Shown here: in pieces, positions 53,356-61,952 of the stretch
Layout: the number at the start of each line of letters is the position of its first letter
Numbering within the stretch: the stretch's first letter is position 1
Assembly: GCF_902459615.1 (NCBI RefSeq)
Contig: NZ_CABPSA010000006.1
Location: 248,001-312,000, forward strand
DNA from: Pandoraea commovens
GTDB lineage: Bacteria; Pseudomonadota; Gammaproteobacteria; Burkholderiales; Burkholderiaceae
Direction: 5' to 3'
Length of the DNA: 64,000 bases
Notes under the pieces: generated by a model
The model's input: only the letters and a program-made list of their open reading frames with translations
Database searches by the model: none
What the model was told of the DNA's origin: nothing
Position numbers and translations under genes: made by a program

Positions 53356-53874
53356 TTAATGCGCGCGTCGTGCCGCAGCGCGGTCGTCGAACCACGTAAT
53401 GACGCGCTTGCCGTAAGCGGCCGGTGCTTTCGCGTTCACGCCTGCGGCCAGATCGGCGAGCGTGTGCTTGCGCAACTCGGCTCGCATGCTTTCTTCGGCC
53501 GATTGCATGATCGCGTTGATCGAGCACTTTCCTTTCGACGCCCAGGCGGGCGGATCCCCTTCGAACAGCGCGCACTGACGTCGCACTTCGCGGCAGTCGA
53601 ACAGCCCCTTCTCGCCGTCGATAGCGATCACGACGTCATGCACCGAGATGTCTTTGCTGTCTTTCGCCAGCGAGTAGCCGCCCCGCACGCCTTCCGTCGC
53701 CACGACCAGCCCGGCCTTCGACAGGCGGGTAAAGAGCTTGGCCGCATACTCCACCGGAATGCCCTGCATCTCTGCGAGATCGCGCACACTGGCGTCGCGA
53801 ACACCGGCGGAAGAATCCGCAAGGAAAAGCAGGCAGTGCAGGCTGTATTCGACGCCGGTGCTGATGAAGGACAT
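53356..53874 (-). CDS. Rrf2-family transcriptional regulator with three cysteines
   Basis: A 172-residue Rrf2 regulator. Winged helix: VRDLAEMQGIPVEYAAKLFTRLSKAGLVVATEGVRGGYSLAK. Cys94, Cys101 and Cys117 lie where IscR and NsrR hold their iron-sulfur cluster, but the spacing (6 and 15 residues between) differs from both, so a cluster or thiol switch is possible. It probably controls its own gene and, judged by a shared 11-mer, the nearby redox genes. Confidence 0.87.
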   Translation of the reverse strand: MSFISTGVEYSLHCLLFLADSSAGVRDASVRDLAEMQGIPVEYAAKLFTRLSKAGLVVATEGVRGGYSLAKDSKDISVHDVVIAIDGEKGLFDCREVRRQCALFEGDPPAWASKGKCSINAIMQSAEESMRAELRKHTLADLAAGVNAKAPAAYGKRVITWFDDRAAARRAH

Positions 53875-53966
53875 GGTATTGAGTGTGACGTTATGACGGG
53901 CGAAGGCTGAGGTGGCGAGACGCGTCGTTGCGTTCGTAGACGGCGTTTTCTAAACGGCGACCGATG

Positions 53967-53993
53967 GGATCGGCGTAATTATAACGCCGATCC
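53967..53993. promoter_or_regulatory. 27-bp inverted repeat upstream of the rrf2 gene
   Basis: GGATCGGCGT-N7-ACGCCGATCC, perfect 10-bp arms around AATTATA, 92 bases upstream of the Rrf2 start. Its form matches Rrf2-type operators with an AT-rich centre. Confidence 0.55.
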
Positions 53994-54321
53994 TCCTTTC
54001 GATGCCGGAGGCTCATCCCGGTGTTGAGCGCCCGGGGTACGATGGCACCTGTCTGTCACACGCTATTCTTGCGCGACGGGCATTGTTGGCCCATTCCCAC
54101 GTCACCTCGATCAGGTGACGGTGCACTTCCACGACTATCTCGACAAGTCGGCGCTCGTGGACGAGGACGCGGGCATGCGCAGCATGTAAGTCGGAGGCAG
54201 GCGTCGGGTGGGTGTCATGGAGAACCCTGATCGGGACGGGGCTTTCCATCAGGGCGCTGGCAATGGGATTTCGTTAGAATCTGTTCCAGACCGATTCACA
54301 TAACTATTATCGGAGGCAGAC
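53994..54321. other. Intergenic stretch without an intact gene
   Basis: Between the rrf2 operator and the aminotransferase gene I see only a short decayed coding fragment (54103-54189) and the ribosome site GGAGG before the aminotransferase. No RNA gene was recognised. Confidence 0.5.
54103..54189 (+). pseudogene. Possible remnant of a decayed gene (last 28 codons)
   Basis: The frame HLDQVTVHFHDYLDKSALVD followed by EDAGMRSM and a stop has the G/C-rich third positions of real genes, but no start or matching upstream coding is present; the part before 54103 shows no codon bias in any frame. It may be the 3' end of a deleted gene. The parent family was not recognised. Confidence 0.3.
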
Positions 54322-55452
54322 ATGCCAGGTTTACTCCCCGACGTCGATCGCGACGGCTTGCTCGAATACTCGGTCGTCTACACCGACCGTTCCGTCAATC
54401 ACATGTCGCAACGCTTTCAGGGCGTGATGCGCGACATTTCCGATGGCCTGAAGAAGGTCTACAACGCGGCGTCGGTCGTGGTCGTGCCGGGCAGCGGCAC
54501 CTTCGGCATGGAAGCCGTGGCGCGCCAGTTCGCGACGAAAAAGAAGTGTCTGGTGATTCGTAACGGCTGGTTCAGCTTCCGCTGGTCGCAGATTTTCGAC
54601 ATGGGCAATATTCCGTCTGAGACGGTGGTGCTCAAGGCGCGTCCTGTTCAGGAAGGTCGGCAAGCGCCGTTTGCACCCGCGCCCATCGACGAAGTGGTTG
54701 CCGCCATCAAGGCAGAGAAGCCGGATCTGGTGTTTGCGCCGCACGTCGAGACGGCTTCCGGCATGATGCTGCCCGACGCGTACCTTCGCGCCGTGGCCGA
54801 TGCGGTGCATTCGGTCGGCGGTATGTTCGTACTCGATTGCATTGCATCGGGCACGGTGTGGGTCGATATGCAGGCGTGCGGTGTGGACGTGCTGATCAGC
54901 GCCCCGCAGAAGGGCTGGAGCGCATCGCCTTGCTGTGCACTGGTGATGCTCGGCGCACTCGCGCGTGAGCGCATCGACAGCACCACGAGCACCAGCTTCG
55001 CGTGCGATCTTCGTCAGTGGCTCCAGATCATGGAAGCCTACGAGAAGGGCGGCTTCGCGTATCACGCCACGATGCCGACCGACAGTCTCGCCGTGCTGCG
55101 CGACGTCATCAAGGAAACCGAGGCCGACGGTCTCGAGAAGGTGCGTGACGAGCAGCTCGAACTCGGCCGACGCATTCGTGCGCTGCTCGCGGAGAAGGGC
55201 TTTAAGAGTGTGGCGGCGCAAGGGTTCGAAGCGCCGGGCGTTGTCGTCTGCTATACCGACGACGATGGCATCCGCTCCGGGAAGAAGTTTGCCGAGGTGG
55301 GTGTGCAGACCGCGGCCGGTGTGCCGCTGCGTTGCGACGAGCCGGAAGACTTCAAGACGTTCCGTATCGGCCTGTTCGGCCTTGATAAGCTCAACGATGT
55401 CGACGCTGCCGTGGACCGGTTCGCGAAGGCACTGGACAGCGTGCTGAAGTAA
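54322..55452 (+). CDS. Class V aminotransferase, alanine-glyoxylate type
   Basis: A 376-residue PLP enzyme of aminotransferase class V (serine/alanine-glyoxylate transaminase group). Visible parts: VVVVPGSGTFGMEAVARQF, PHVETASGMMLPDAYLRAVAD, FVLDCIASGTVWVDMQACGVDVLISAPQKGWSASPCC with the PLP Lys at 197, and the C-terminal domain FRIGLFGLDKL. It would transfer an amino group to glyoxylate or pyruvate; the donor is uncertain. GGAGG nine bases before the ATG. It is followed by a hairpin and the convergent permease gene. Confidence 0.9.
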   Translation: MPGLLPDVDRDGLLEYSVVYTDRSVNHMSQRFQGVMRDISDGLKKVYNAASVVVVPGSGTFGMEAVARQFATKKKCLVIRNGWFSFRWSQIFDMGNIPSETVVLKARPVQEGRQAPFAPAPIDEVVAAIKAEKPDLVFAPHVETASGMMLPDAYLRAVADAVHSVGGMFVLDCIASGTVWVDMQACGVDVLISAPQKGWSASPCCALVMLGALARERIDSTTSTSFACDLRQWLQIMEAYEKGGFAYHATMPTDSLAVLRDVIKETEADGLEKVRDEQLELGRRIRALLAEKGFKSVAAQGFEAPGVVVCYTDDDGIRSGKKFAEVGVQTAAGVPLRCDEPEDFKTFRIGLFGLDKLNDVDAAVDRFAKALDSVLK

Positions 55453-55473
55453 TTTCTGAAGTCGCGAATCAAT

Positions 55474-55510
55474 GCAAGGGCGGGTTGGGGATCAACAGCT
55501 TCGCCCTTGC
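55474..55510. terminator. Hairpin between convergent aminotransferase and permease genes
   Basis: GCAAGGGCG and CGCCCTTGC form a perfect 9-bp stem around a 19-base loop, 21 bases after the aminotransferase stop. Candidate bidirectional terminator without a clear T-run. Confidence 0.45.
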
Positions 55511-55557
55511 AGAACGTCCGAATGTACGTCTTAGAGTACGTCCGAAGTGTCGGCCTT

Positions 55558-57075
55558 TCAGGCCGTCTCCCCAACCGATTCCCCATCCATCGAATTCGTG
55601 CGAGCGCGCATTTGTCCGTGCGGGAAATGCATATCGCGATACTTCACGAAATGCGACCCGCGCACGAGTCGGTAGCCCGCCCAGATCAACAAGAACAGGG
55701 GGATGCCGATGTACGTTGCCACCACGCCGCCCCAATCGATCTTGTCCTGAAGGAATGCCTCGTAGTTCTGGCCCAGCGTGATGATCAGGCACAGCACGAA
55801 TGCGAAGATCGGACCGAACGGGAAGAACGGCGAAACGTAAGGCAGATTGGCCAGATCGTGGCCCTGCCGGACGTAGCCGCGACGGAAGCGGTAATGGCTG
55901 ATTGCGATACCCAGCCACGCGATGAAGCCCGTCATGCCCGAGGTGTTGAGCAGCCAGATGTAGACGGCGTTGGGGCTGAACACGAACGTGAAGAAGCATA
56001 GAGCGGCGACAGCCGCCGTCGCCAGCAGCGCGGACATCGGCACCCCGTTGCGCGAGATGTTGCCGAAGATCTTCGGCGCTTTGCCGTCGCGCGCCAGGCT
56101 ATAGAGCATGCGCGTTGCGGCATACATCCCCGAGTTGCCCGCCGAGAGCACCGAGGTCAGCACCACGGCATTCATGACCGACGCCGCGCCCAGCAGCCCC
56201 GCACGCTCGAAGATCAGTGCGAACGGGCTGACGCTGATATCGGTCACGTCATTGCGCAGCAAATGCGGGTCGGTGTACGGAATCAGCAGGCCGATCACGA
56301 GGATCGCCGCCACATAGAACAGCAGAATGCGCCAGAAGACCTGGCGCACGGCGCGCGGCAGGTTGCGCGCCGGATCCTTGGATTCGCCCGCTGCGATGCC
56401 GATGAGCTCGGTGCCCTGGAACGAGAAGCCCACGACCATCGCTACACCGATCAGCGCCGCGAAGCCGCCAGCGAAAGGCGCGTCGCCCACCGTCCAGTTG
56501 GCCACGCCGCCCGTTTCGCCGCCGCGAATGATGCCCAGCAGCATCATCACGCCCATCACCACGAAAGCCAGTACGGCAATCACCTTGATGAGCGCGAACC
56601 AGAATTCGGCTTCGCCGAACCCGCGTGCCGATAACGCATTCAGACCGAAGGTGATCGCGAGGAAGAGGGCGCTCCAGTAGACACCGGGAACGTCGGGGAA
56701 CCAGTACGCCATGACGAGTTGCGCGGCCACGAGGTCCACCGCGACAGTGACGGCCCAGTTGTACCAGTAGTTCCAGCCCAGCGCGAAGCCGAAGCCTTCG
56801 TCGACGTAGCGCGCGCCATAGGTCGAGAACGAGCCGGACACGGGCATGGCGGCAGCCAGTTCGCCCAGACTCGTCATCAGGAAGTAGACCATGAGGCCGA
56901 TCAGCACATAACCGAGCAGCGCCCCGCCGGGGCCAGCCTGCGCGATGGTAGCGCCCGAGGCGACGAACAGGCCGGTGCCGATGGACCCGCCGACGGCGAT
57001 CATCGTCAGGTGGCGCGCCGACAGGGAGCGGCGCAATTCGGACGGTGCGGACGGGTCGTGTTCCGATGAAGCCAA
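55558..57075 (-). CDS. Amino-acid permease, LysP-like (APC superfamily)
   Basis: A 505-residue twelve-helix AAT-family permease. RHLTMIAVGGSIGTGLFVASG is the first-helix substrate motif; GWNYWYNWAVTVAVDLVAAQLVM and FSFQGTELIGIAAGESKDPARNLPRAVRQVFWRILLFY match the LysP/aromatic permease group. No ATG is available near the family start; TTG at 57075 has GAGGA nine bases upstream and is preferred to a TTG at 57090 that has no ribosome site. The substrate is likely a basic amino acid, but this is not certain. Confidence 0.88.
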   Translation of the reverse strand: MASSEHDPSAPSELRRSLSARHLTMIAVGGSIGTGLFVASGATIAQAGPGGALLGYVLIGLMVYFLMTSLGELAAAMPVSGSFSTYGARYVDEGFGFALGWNYWYNWAVTVAVDLVAAQLVMAYWFPDVPGVYWSALFLAITFGLNALSARGFGEAEFWFALIKVIAVLAFVVMGVMMLLGIIRGGETGGVANWTVGDAPFAGGFAALIGVAMVVGFSFQGTELIGIAAGESKDPARNLPRAVRQVFWRILLFYVAAILVIGLLIPYTDPHLLRNDVTDISVSPFALIFERAGLLGAASVMNAVVLTSVLSAGNSGMYAATRMLYSLARDGKAPKIFGNISRNGVPMSALLATAAVAALCFFTFVFSPNAVYIWLLNTSGMTGFIAWLGIAISHYRFRRGYVRQGHDLANLPYVSPFFPFGPIFAFVLCLIITLGQNYEAFLQDKIDWGGVVATYIGIPLFLLIWAGYRLVRGSHFVKYRDMHFPHGQMRARTNSMDGESVGETA

Positions 57076-57278
57076 AGTTCTGTTCCTCAAGTGCGAATAA
57101 GTGTCCCCGGGAATGCGGAGTGGGGGGGATTGTACTGCGGGAGACAGATGTGGAACTACTTTTCCCTAAGGCATGCCGCTTTGGCGCAACAAATCGCCCT
57201 CTGGAGCGCGGGGCGAGACGGAATGGTGCGGTGGGGGCTGGCCGGGATGGTCCGAGCCATCCCCGCCAGCCGTGGACG

Positions 57279-57773
57279 TCAGAGCGTCATCACCATTTCA
57301 TGCCACGCCATGCCGCCGTGGTCCGATGGGGACGGCTTGACGTATGTGTAGCCGAAGCGTTCGTACAGCGGCACATGCCGCTCCTTGCACATCAAGTGGA
57401 TGGTCGCCTTCCCGGCCGCGCGCATACGCTCGACGAAGGCCGTCATCAGCATGCGGGCGTAGCCTTTGCCCTGTTCGTCCGGGGCGAGCACGACGGACAT
57501 GATCACCACGTTCGGTGCGGCCGCGTCATGGCCGACCAGTTCCTTGAACGCTTCGTCGGACATGACGACTTCGTGCGCGCATCCCGAGTTGATGAAGCCG
57601 ACGATCCGGTCGTCGCGCGTCAGGACGAGAAACCCTTCGGGGTATTGGTCGATGCGCGTGGCGATTTTTTCGCGGGTGGCGGCTTCGTCGCCTTCGTAGG
57701 CGCTGATCTCGATTTCGTAGCAGCGGTCGACGTCAGCCGGGCGCGCGTTGCGCAGTTGCAGCAGGGATTCCAT
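57279..57773 (-). CDS. GNAT-family N-acetyltransferase, serotonin-acetylase-like
   Basis: A 164-residue GNAT: RNARPADVDRCYEIEISAYEGDEAATREKI at the N-terminus, VIMSVVLAPDEQGKGYARMLMTAFVERM with the QGKGYA pyrophosphate loop, and YERFGYTYVKPS near the end. The N-terminal pattern resembles arylalkylamine acetyltransferases. The ATG at 57773 is chosen; the ATG at 57782 is equally possible, and neither has a good ribosome site because the upstream DNA is C-rich. Confidence 0.85.
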   Translation of the reverse strand: MESLLQLRNARPADVDRCYEIEISAYEGDEAATREKIATRIDQYPEGFLVLTRDDRIVGFINSGCAHEVVMSDEAFKELVGHDAAAPNVVIMSVVLAPDEQGKGYARMLMTAFVERMRAAGKATIHLMCKERHVPLYERFGYTYVKPSPSDHGGMAWHEMVMTL

Positions 57774-57897
57774 GGTGTGCATCAATTGGGGGGAGGGACG
57801 CAGTATACGTTCAGCGCTTGAACGTCCGAAACGTTCCATTCGTCTCGTCATCCAAACTAACAACACTGCGTCACTTCCATTTGCGCCTGACCTAGGC

Positions 57898-58476
57898 TCA
57901 GGGCATCAGCACCTTGTCCACGACGTGAATCACGCCATTGGACTGGAATACGTCGCCGATGGCGACTTTGGCGACATTGCCTTTGTCGTCGGTGACGGTT
58001 AGCCCATGACCGCTTTGCTGGACGGTCAGCGAGTCGCCTTCGACGGTCTTGAGCATCGCTTTGCCCCCGCCGCTTTTCACCATGCCCATCAGTTCTTGTG
58101 CGCCCAGCTTGCCGGGGACGACGTGATACGTCAGCACCTTGACCAGCGTCGGCTTGTTCTCCGGCTTGAGCAGCGTGTCGACGGTGCCAGCGGGAAGCGC
58201 GGCAAAGGCTTCGTTTGTCGGCGCGAAGACGGTGAACGGTCCCGGCCCGGACAGTGTGTCGACCAGACCGCCAGCCTTCACGGCGGCGACCAGTGTCGTG
58301 TGGTCCTTCGAGTTCACGGCGTTTTCGATGATGTTCTTCGATGGGTACATCGCCGCCCCGCCCACCATGACGGTCTTTTCGCTGCCGTCCATCGACGCCG
58401 CCGTGGCGTGCATGCTCGGGAAGTAACCGGCTGCAAGCAGGACCAGCAGAAATCCACCAAATCGTTGCGTTCTCAT
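57898..58476 (-). CDS. Secreted fasciclin (FAS1) domain protein
   Basis: A 192-residue exported protein. The signal peptide MRTQRFGGFLLVLLAAGYFP ends near HATA-ASMDG; one FAS1 domain follows with NIIENAVNSKDHTTLVAAVKAGGLVDTL, the H1 box TVFAPTNEAFAALP, YHVVPGKL and the H2 end VIHVVDKVLMP. FAS1 domains mediate adhesion in the periplasm or cell surface. It is divergent from a sigma/anti-sigma pair, an arrangement like that of SigK/RskA and the MPT70/83 fasciclins of mycobacteria, suggesting regulation by that sigma factor. Confidence 0.9.
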   Translation of the reverse strand: MRTQRFGGFLLVLLAAGYFPSMHATAASMDGSEKTVMVGGAAMYPSKNIIENAVNSKDHTTLVAAVKAGGLVDTLSGPGPFTVFAPTNEAFAALPAGTVDTLLKPENKPTLVKVLTYHVVPGKLGAQELMGMVKSGGGKAMLKTVEGDSLTVQQSGHGLTVTDDKGNVAKVAIGDVFQSNGVIHVVDKVLMP

Positions 58477-58770
58477 GTCTTCACCTGTTCTATGGCGCTT
58501 CGCAAAGCGGAAGCAACGGTAAATACGAGTCGACTTCGCCTCCGGATGCGAGGGAGCCAAAAAAAGAGGGTCTCGTCGCGAAGAAGGCGATGCAACCGGG
58601 GCGAATGGCGGACGCGGTGCATCCGCGCGCGCTCGTCGCTCGTATGTGTAGACAGGTACGCCGTTCCTTGCGCGCAGTGCGAACGGCTGGATTGTCGAGG
58701 CATCTCCCGACCGGAGGCGAAGGTGCTATATTCCGCTGAACCCCACCGTAGTGATTTTCGCGACTGTCTG

Positions 58771-59391
58771 ATGCGCATGAACGAGTCCCGGGAAAGTGAA
58801 GATCGGCCAAGCCCAGCGTCTGCACGCCCGCCTGCGGACGACGCACATATGGCTGCGCGCGAGGAACTCGGCGCGATGCTGAGTGCCGTCGCGAACGAAG
58901 ATCGCGAGGCGTTCGCCGCCCTCTATCGAAAGACGTCGGCACGGATCTTTGGTGTGATCCTGCGCATGGTGTCCGACCGTGCTGAAGCCGAGGATCTGCT
59001 GCAGGACGTCTATGTCAATGTGTGGCGACGCGCTTCGGCATTCGATGTCACCCGTGGCACAGCGATGACCTGGCTGATTACGCTGGCTCGCAACCGCGTG
59101 ATCGACCGCCTGCGGCAGTCTCGCGAAGCGTCGCTCGACGAGGACCACGCCCTCAGTATTCCCGCCGACACCCCCTCACCGCTGCGGATGGCAGAGGCGA
59201 GCGAAGCACGGCGTCGACTGGAGCACTGCCTGCAACTTCTCCCGCCACAACAACGCAATGCCGTGTGCGAGGCATTTTTCAGCGGGCTGGCATATAGCGA
59301 GCTTGCGGAGCGTCTTGCTGTCCCGCTGGGCACCGTGAAGAGCTGGATACGTCGCAGCCTCATGCAGCTAAAGGGGTGTCTTGAGCCATGA
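58771..59391 (+). CDS. ECF sigma-70 family factor (SigK-like)
   Basis: A 206-residue group 4 sigma factor. Region 2: REAFAALYRKTSARIFGVILRMVSDRAEAEDLLQDVYVNVWRRASAFD, then TAMTWLITLARNRVIDRLRQ; region 4: LPPQQRNAVCEAFFSGLAYSELAERLAVPLGTVKSWIRRSLMQLKGCL. The start is set at ATG 58771 (MRMNES), with ATG 58777 close behind. It overlaps the anti-sigma gene by four bases (ATGA). By gene order it probably controls its own operon and the divergent FAS1 gene. Confidence 0.9.
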   Translation: MRMNESRESEDRPSPASARPPADDAHMAAREELGAMLSAVANEDREAFAALYRKTSARIFGVILRMVSDRAEAEDLLQDVYVNVWRRASAFDVTRGTAMTWLITLARNRVIDRLRQSREASLDEDHALSIPADTPSPLRMAEASEARRRLEHCLQLLPPQQRNAVCEAFFSGLAYSELAERLAVPLGTVKSWIRRSLMQLKGCLEP

Positions 59392-60134
59392 ACACGCCCG
59401 CGCATTCCGACGACGATCTGCGTTGCGCCGAGTATGTGCTCGGCGTGATGGAGGCGGACGAACGTCGCGCACTGGAGCGGGATGCATTGGCGAATCCGGC
59501 GGTGCAGGCGCGACTGGCGTTCTGGCAGGATCGTCTGACGCCGTTGGCCGAAGACATGCCGCTGGAAGCGCCACCGGATTGGGTGTGGCAGCGTGTCGAG
59601 CAGGCGATCCGGCCGACCCAACCGAGTGCTACGACCCGTGCGACGCCCCATGCAACGCCGGTTGGGCTCTGGAATTATCTGCCACTGTGGCGATGGCTGG
59701 GCATTGGCGCGAGCGTTGCCGCGCTGGTGTTGCTCGCCGTGGCGCTCAAGTTCACCTTGCCGGGTGGCGCGCCGACGCAATCCGTCTCGCTCGATTATCG
59801 GGTGGCCACCATCGCGCGACAGGATGGCGTTGCCCACTGGACGGCGACCATCGCGTCGCAACAGGATCAACTCCTTATCGTCCCCGCGACGCGGCCATCG
59901 ATTGCCGAGAACAAAGTGACCGAGCTGTGGCTGGTGCAGGGCGATGCGAAACCCGTCCCGCTCGGCGTTTTCGATCCCGCGCAAACCGCGACCATCCCGC
60001 TTTCTCCCACGACGGCCGCCGCGTTGCGCGGCGCCGCTGCCGTCCTCGCCGTCTCCCTCGAACCGCCAGGGGGATCTCCGACCGGGCAGCCCACCGGCCC
60101 GGTCATTGCGACAGGGGCGCTTCATCCGGCTTGA
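59388..60134 (+). CDS. RskA-type membrane anti-sigma factor
   Basis: A 248-residue anti-sigma factor. The cytoplasmic N-terminus LRCAEYVLGVMEADERRALERDALANPAVQARLAFWQDRLTPLA binds the sigma factor; one membrane helix (WRWLGIGASVAALVLLAVALKF, about residues 100-121) follows; the periplasmic RskA C-terminal domain includes ENKVTELWLVQGDAKPVPLGVF. No zinc HxxxCxxC motif is present. It holds the sigma factor inactive until a periplasmic signal arrives; overlap with the sigma gene keeps their ratio fixed. Confidence 0.9.
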   Translation: MNTPAHSDDDLRCAEYVLGVMEADERRALERDALANPAVQARLAFWQDRLTPLAEDMPLEAPPDWVWQRVEQAIRPTQPSATTRATPHATPVGLWNYLPLWRWLGIGASVAALVLLAVALKFTLPGGAPTQSVSLDYRVATIARQDGVAHWTATIASQQDQLLIVPATRPSIAENKVTELWLVQGDAKPVPLGVFDPAQTATIPLSPTTAAALRGAAAVLAVSLEPPGGSPTGQPTGPVIATGALHPA

Positions 60135-60202
60135 TGACGATGGCAGGTCGCGTGGCAAGCGCGTAGTTTGATGACGTAAAATCCCGGCATCCCATCAAAA
60201 TA

Positions 60203-60215
60203 TGAATTTTGCTCA
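60203..60215. promoter_or_regulatory. Near-match MetR box upstream of metR
   Basis: TGAA-N5-CTCA, one mismatch to the MetR consensus TGAA-N5-TTCA, ends six bases before the metR ATG. Candidate autoregulatory site. Confidence 0.4.
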
Positions 60216-60221
60216 TCCATC

Positions 60222-61112
60222 ATGCTTGACCGTATCCATTTGTCCATCGTTCAGGAGGTGGAAAAGCAGGGGTCGCTGACCGCCGCCGCAGGGGTGCTGC
60301 ACGTGACGCAGTCGGCGTTGAGCCACAGCATGAAGAAGCTCGAGCAGCAACTGGGCACCAACATCTGGTTGCGCGAGGGCCGGAGTTTGCGTCTGACGCA
60401 GGCCGGTCAATATTTGCTGGCGGTGGCCAACCGGGTGCTGCCGCAACTGGATCTGGCCGAGGAGCGCTTGCAGCAGTTCGCGCAGGGTGAGCGGGGCGCG
60501 CTGCGCATCGGCATGGAATGCCACCCTTGCTACCAGTGGTTGCTCAAAGTCGTGTCGCCCTATCTGGCCGCCTGGCCGGATGTCGATGTCGACGTCAAAC
60601 AAAAATTCCAGTTCGGTGGGATCGGCGCGCTGTTCGGTTACGAGATCGATCTGCTGGTCACGCCCGATCCGCTGAACAAGCCAGGACTTGTCTTCGAGCC
60701 GGTGTTCGACTACGAACAGGTACTCGTCGTTGCCAGCAACCACAAGCTCGCCAATGAGGCATACATCAAGCCCAAGCAACTGACTAATGAGGTGCTGGTG
60801 GCTTATCCGGTGCCGGTCGACCGTCTGGATATCTACAACATGTTCCTCACACCGGCGGGCATTACACCGAAGCGCCATAAACCCATCGAAACCACCGACA
60901 TCATGATGCAGATGGTCGCGAGCGGGCGTGGCGTGGCGGCGCTACCTCGCTGGCTGGTGCTGGAGTACGCGGACAAGATGGACGTCGTGCCCGTCCGGCT
61001 GGGCAAGAACGGCATCGCCAAGCACATCTATCTGGGCGCTCGCGAGGCCGATATGGAGACCGATTATCTGCGCGCGTTTATCGAGCAGGCGAAGAAGCCC
61101 GCGAAAGTCTGA
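60222..61112 (+). CDS. metR: MetR-type LysR regulator of methionine synthesis
   Basis: A 296-residue LysR regulator close to E. coli MetR. The helix-turn-helix is VEKQGSLTAAAGVLHVTQSALSHSMKKLEQQLG; IGMECHPCYQWL matches the homologous ECHSCIQWL, and VAYPVPVDRLDIYNMFLTPAGITP matches its effector domain. MetR responds to homocysteine and activates methionine synthase genes. A perfect TGAA-N5-TTCA box lies between this gene and the following queH-mesX-mesD genes. Confidence 0.92.
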   Translation: MLDRIHLSIVQEVEKQGSLTAAAGVLHVTQSALSHSMKKLEQQLGTNIWLREGRSLRLTQAGQYLLAVANRVLPQLDLAEERLQQFAQGERGALRIGMECHPCYQWLLKVVSPYLAAWPDVDVDVKQKFQFGGIGALFGYEIDLLVTPDPLNKPGLVFEPVFDYEQVLVVASNHKLANEAYIKPKQLTNEVLVAYPVPVDRLDIYNMFLTPAGITPKRHKPIETTDIMMQMVASGRGVAALPRWLVLEYADKMDVVPVRLGKNGIAKHIYLGAREADMETDYLRAFIEQAKKPAKV

Positions 61113-61133
61113 GGTTTCGTTGTAGTGATCTAA

Positions 61134-61148
61134 ATGAACACAATTCAT
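61134..61148. promoter_or_regulatory. Perfect MetR box before queH-mesX-mesD
   Basis: A TGAA CACAA TTCA A-flanked palindrome (TGAA 61135-61138, TTCA 61144-61147), exactly the MetR consensus TGAA-N5-TTCA, 87 bases upstream of the next gene. It implies control of the downstream operon by the adjacent MetR. Confidence 0.75.
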
Positions 61149-61235
61149 GGAAATATGAGAATTTATCGATTTTCATAATGGTGGGTCGGACACCATAATC
61201 CGAAGCTCATAGTCCGATGTACGCGGGCGTTATTC

Positions 61236-61919
61236 ATGGAGCTTCTCGTGGTGTCCGCAATCGAACGCAAGCCATTGGCATTACCCGGCGGGCACAAGAA
61301 GGTGTTGCTGCACTCATGCTGCGCGCCGTGCTCCGGTGAAGTCATGGAAGCCATTCAGGCTTCCGGCATCGACTTCACGATCTTCTTCTACAACCCGAAC
61401 ATCCATCCGCTCAAGGAATACGAGCTTCGCAAGAACGAGAACATCCGTTTTGCCGAGAAGTTCGGGATTCCGTTCGTCGACGCCGATTACGACCGCGATA
61501 ACTGGTTCGAACGTGCCAAAGGCATGGAGCACGAGCCGGAGCGCGGCGTGCGTTGCACGATGTGCTTTGACATGCGCTTCGAGCGCACTGCGCTGTACGC
61601 CCACGAGCATGGCTTCCCGGTCATCACGAGTTCGCTCGGGATCTCTCGCTGGAAAAACATGCAGCAGATCAACGATTGCGGCGTACGTGCTGCGTCTCAC
61701 TACCCCGACATGCATTACTGGGAATACAACTGGCGCAAAGGCGGCGGGTCCGCTCGCATGATCGAGATCAGCAAGCGCGAGAACTTTTATCAGCAGGAGT
61801 ACTGCGGCTGTGTCTATTCGCTGCGCGACACGAACAAGCATCGTATGCAGAGCGGTCGTGAGCGCATTCAGCTCGGCGTGATGTTCTACGGTAACGAAGC
61901 CGCAGAACAGGGCGAGTAA
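61236..61919 (+). CDS. queH: Epoxyqueuosine reductase QueH family protein
   Basis: A 227-residue QueH-type protein; QueH performs the last step of queuosine synthesis in tRNA, reducing epoxyqueuosine. Cysteines match the family: CC and C at 28, 29, 32 ([13 protein letters not shown]), CTMC near residue 109 ([14 protein letters not shown]), and CGC ([13 protein letters not shown]). The ATG at 61236 is first; a GTG at 61251 has GGAG nine bases upstream and may be the true start. Its place behind a MetR box and 33 bases before mesX is odd for a tRNA gene, so a methionine-linked role is conceivable. Confidence 0.9.
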   Translation: MELLVVSAIERKPLALPGGHKKVLLHSCCAPCSGEVMEAIQASGIDFTIFFYNPNIHPLKEYELRKNENIRFAEKFGIPFVDADYDRDNWFERAKGMEHEPERGVRCTMCFDMRFERTALYAHEHGFPVITSSLGISRWKNMQQINDCGVRAASHYPDMHYWEYNWRKGGGSARMIEISKRENFYQQEYCGCVYSLRDTNKHRMQSGRERIQLGVMFYGNEAAEQGE

Positions 61920-61952
61920 GTTTCAATTTCAGAATCAGAGCGTCAGATCATC

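Noticed and set aside
53342-53356. Palindrome ACGTTAA-T-TTAACGT at the end of the rrf2 gene
   Set aside because: It overlaps the stop codon between convergent genes, far from any promoter; likely chance or part of termination.
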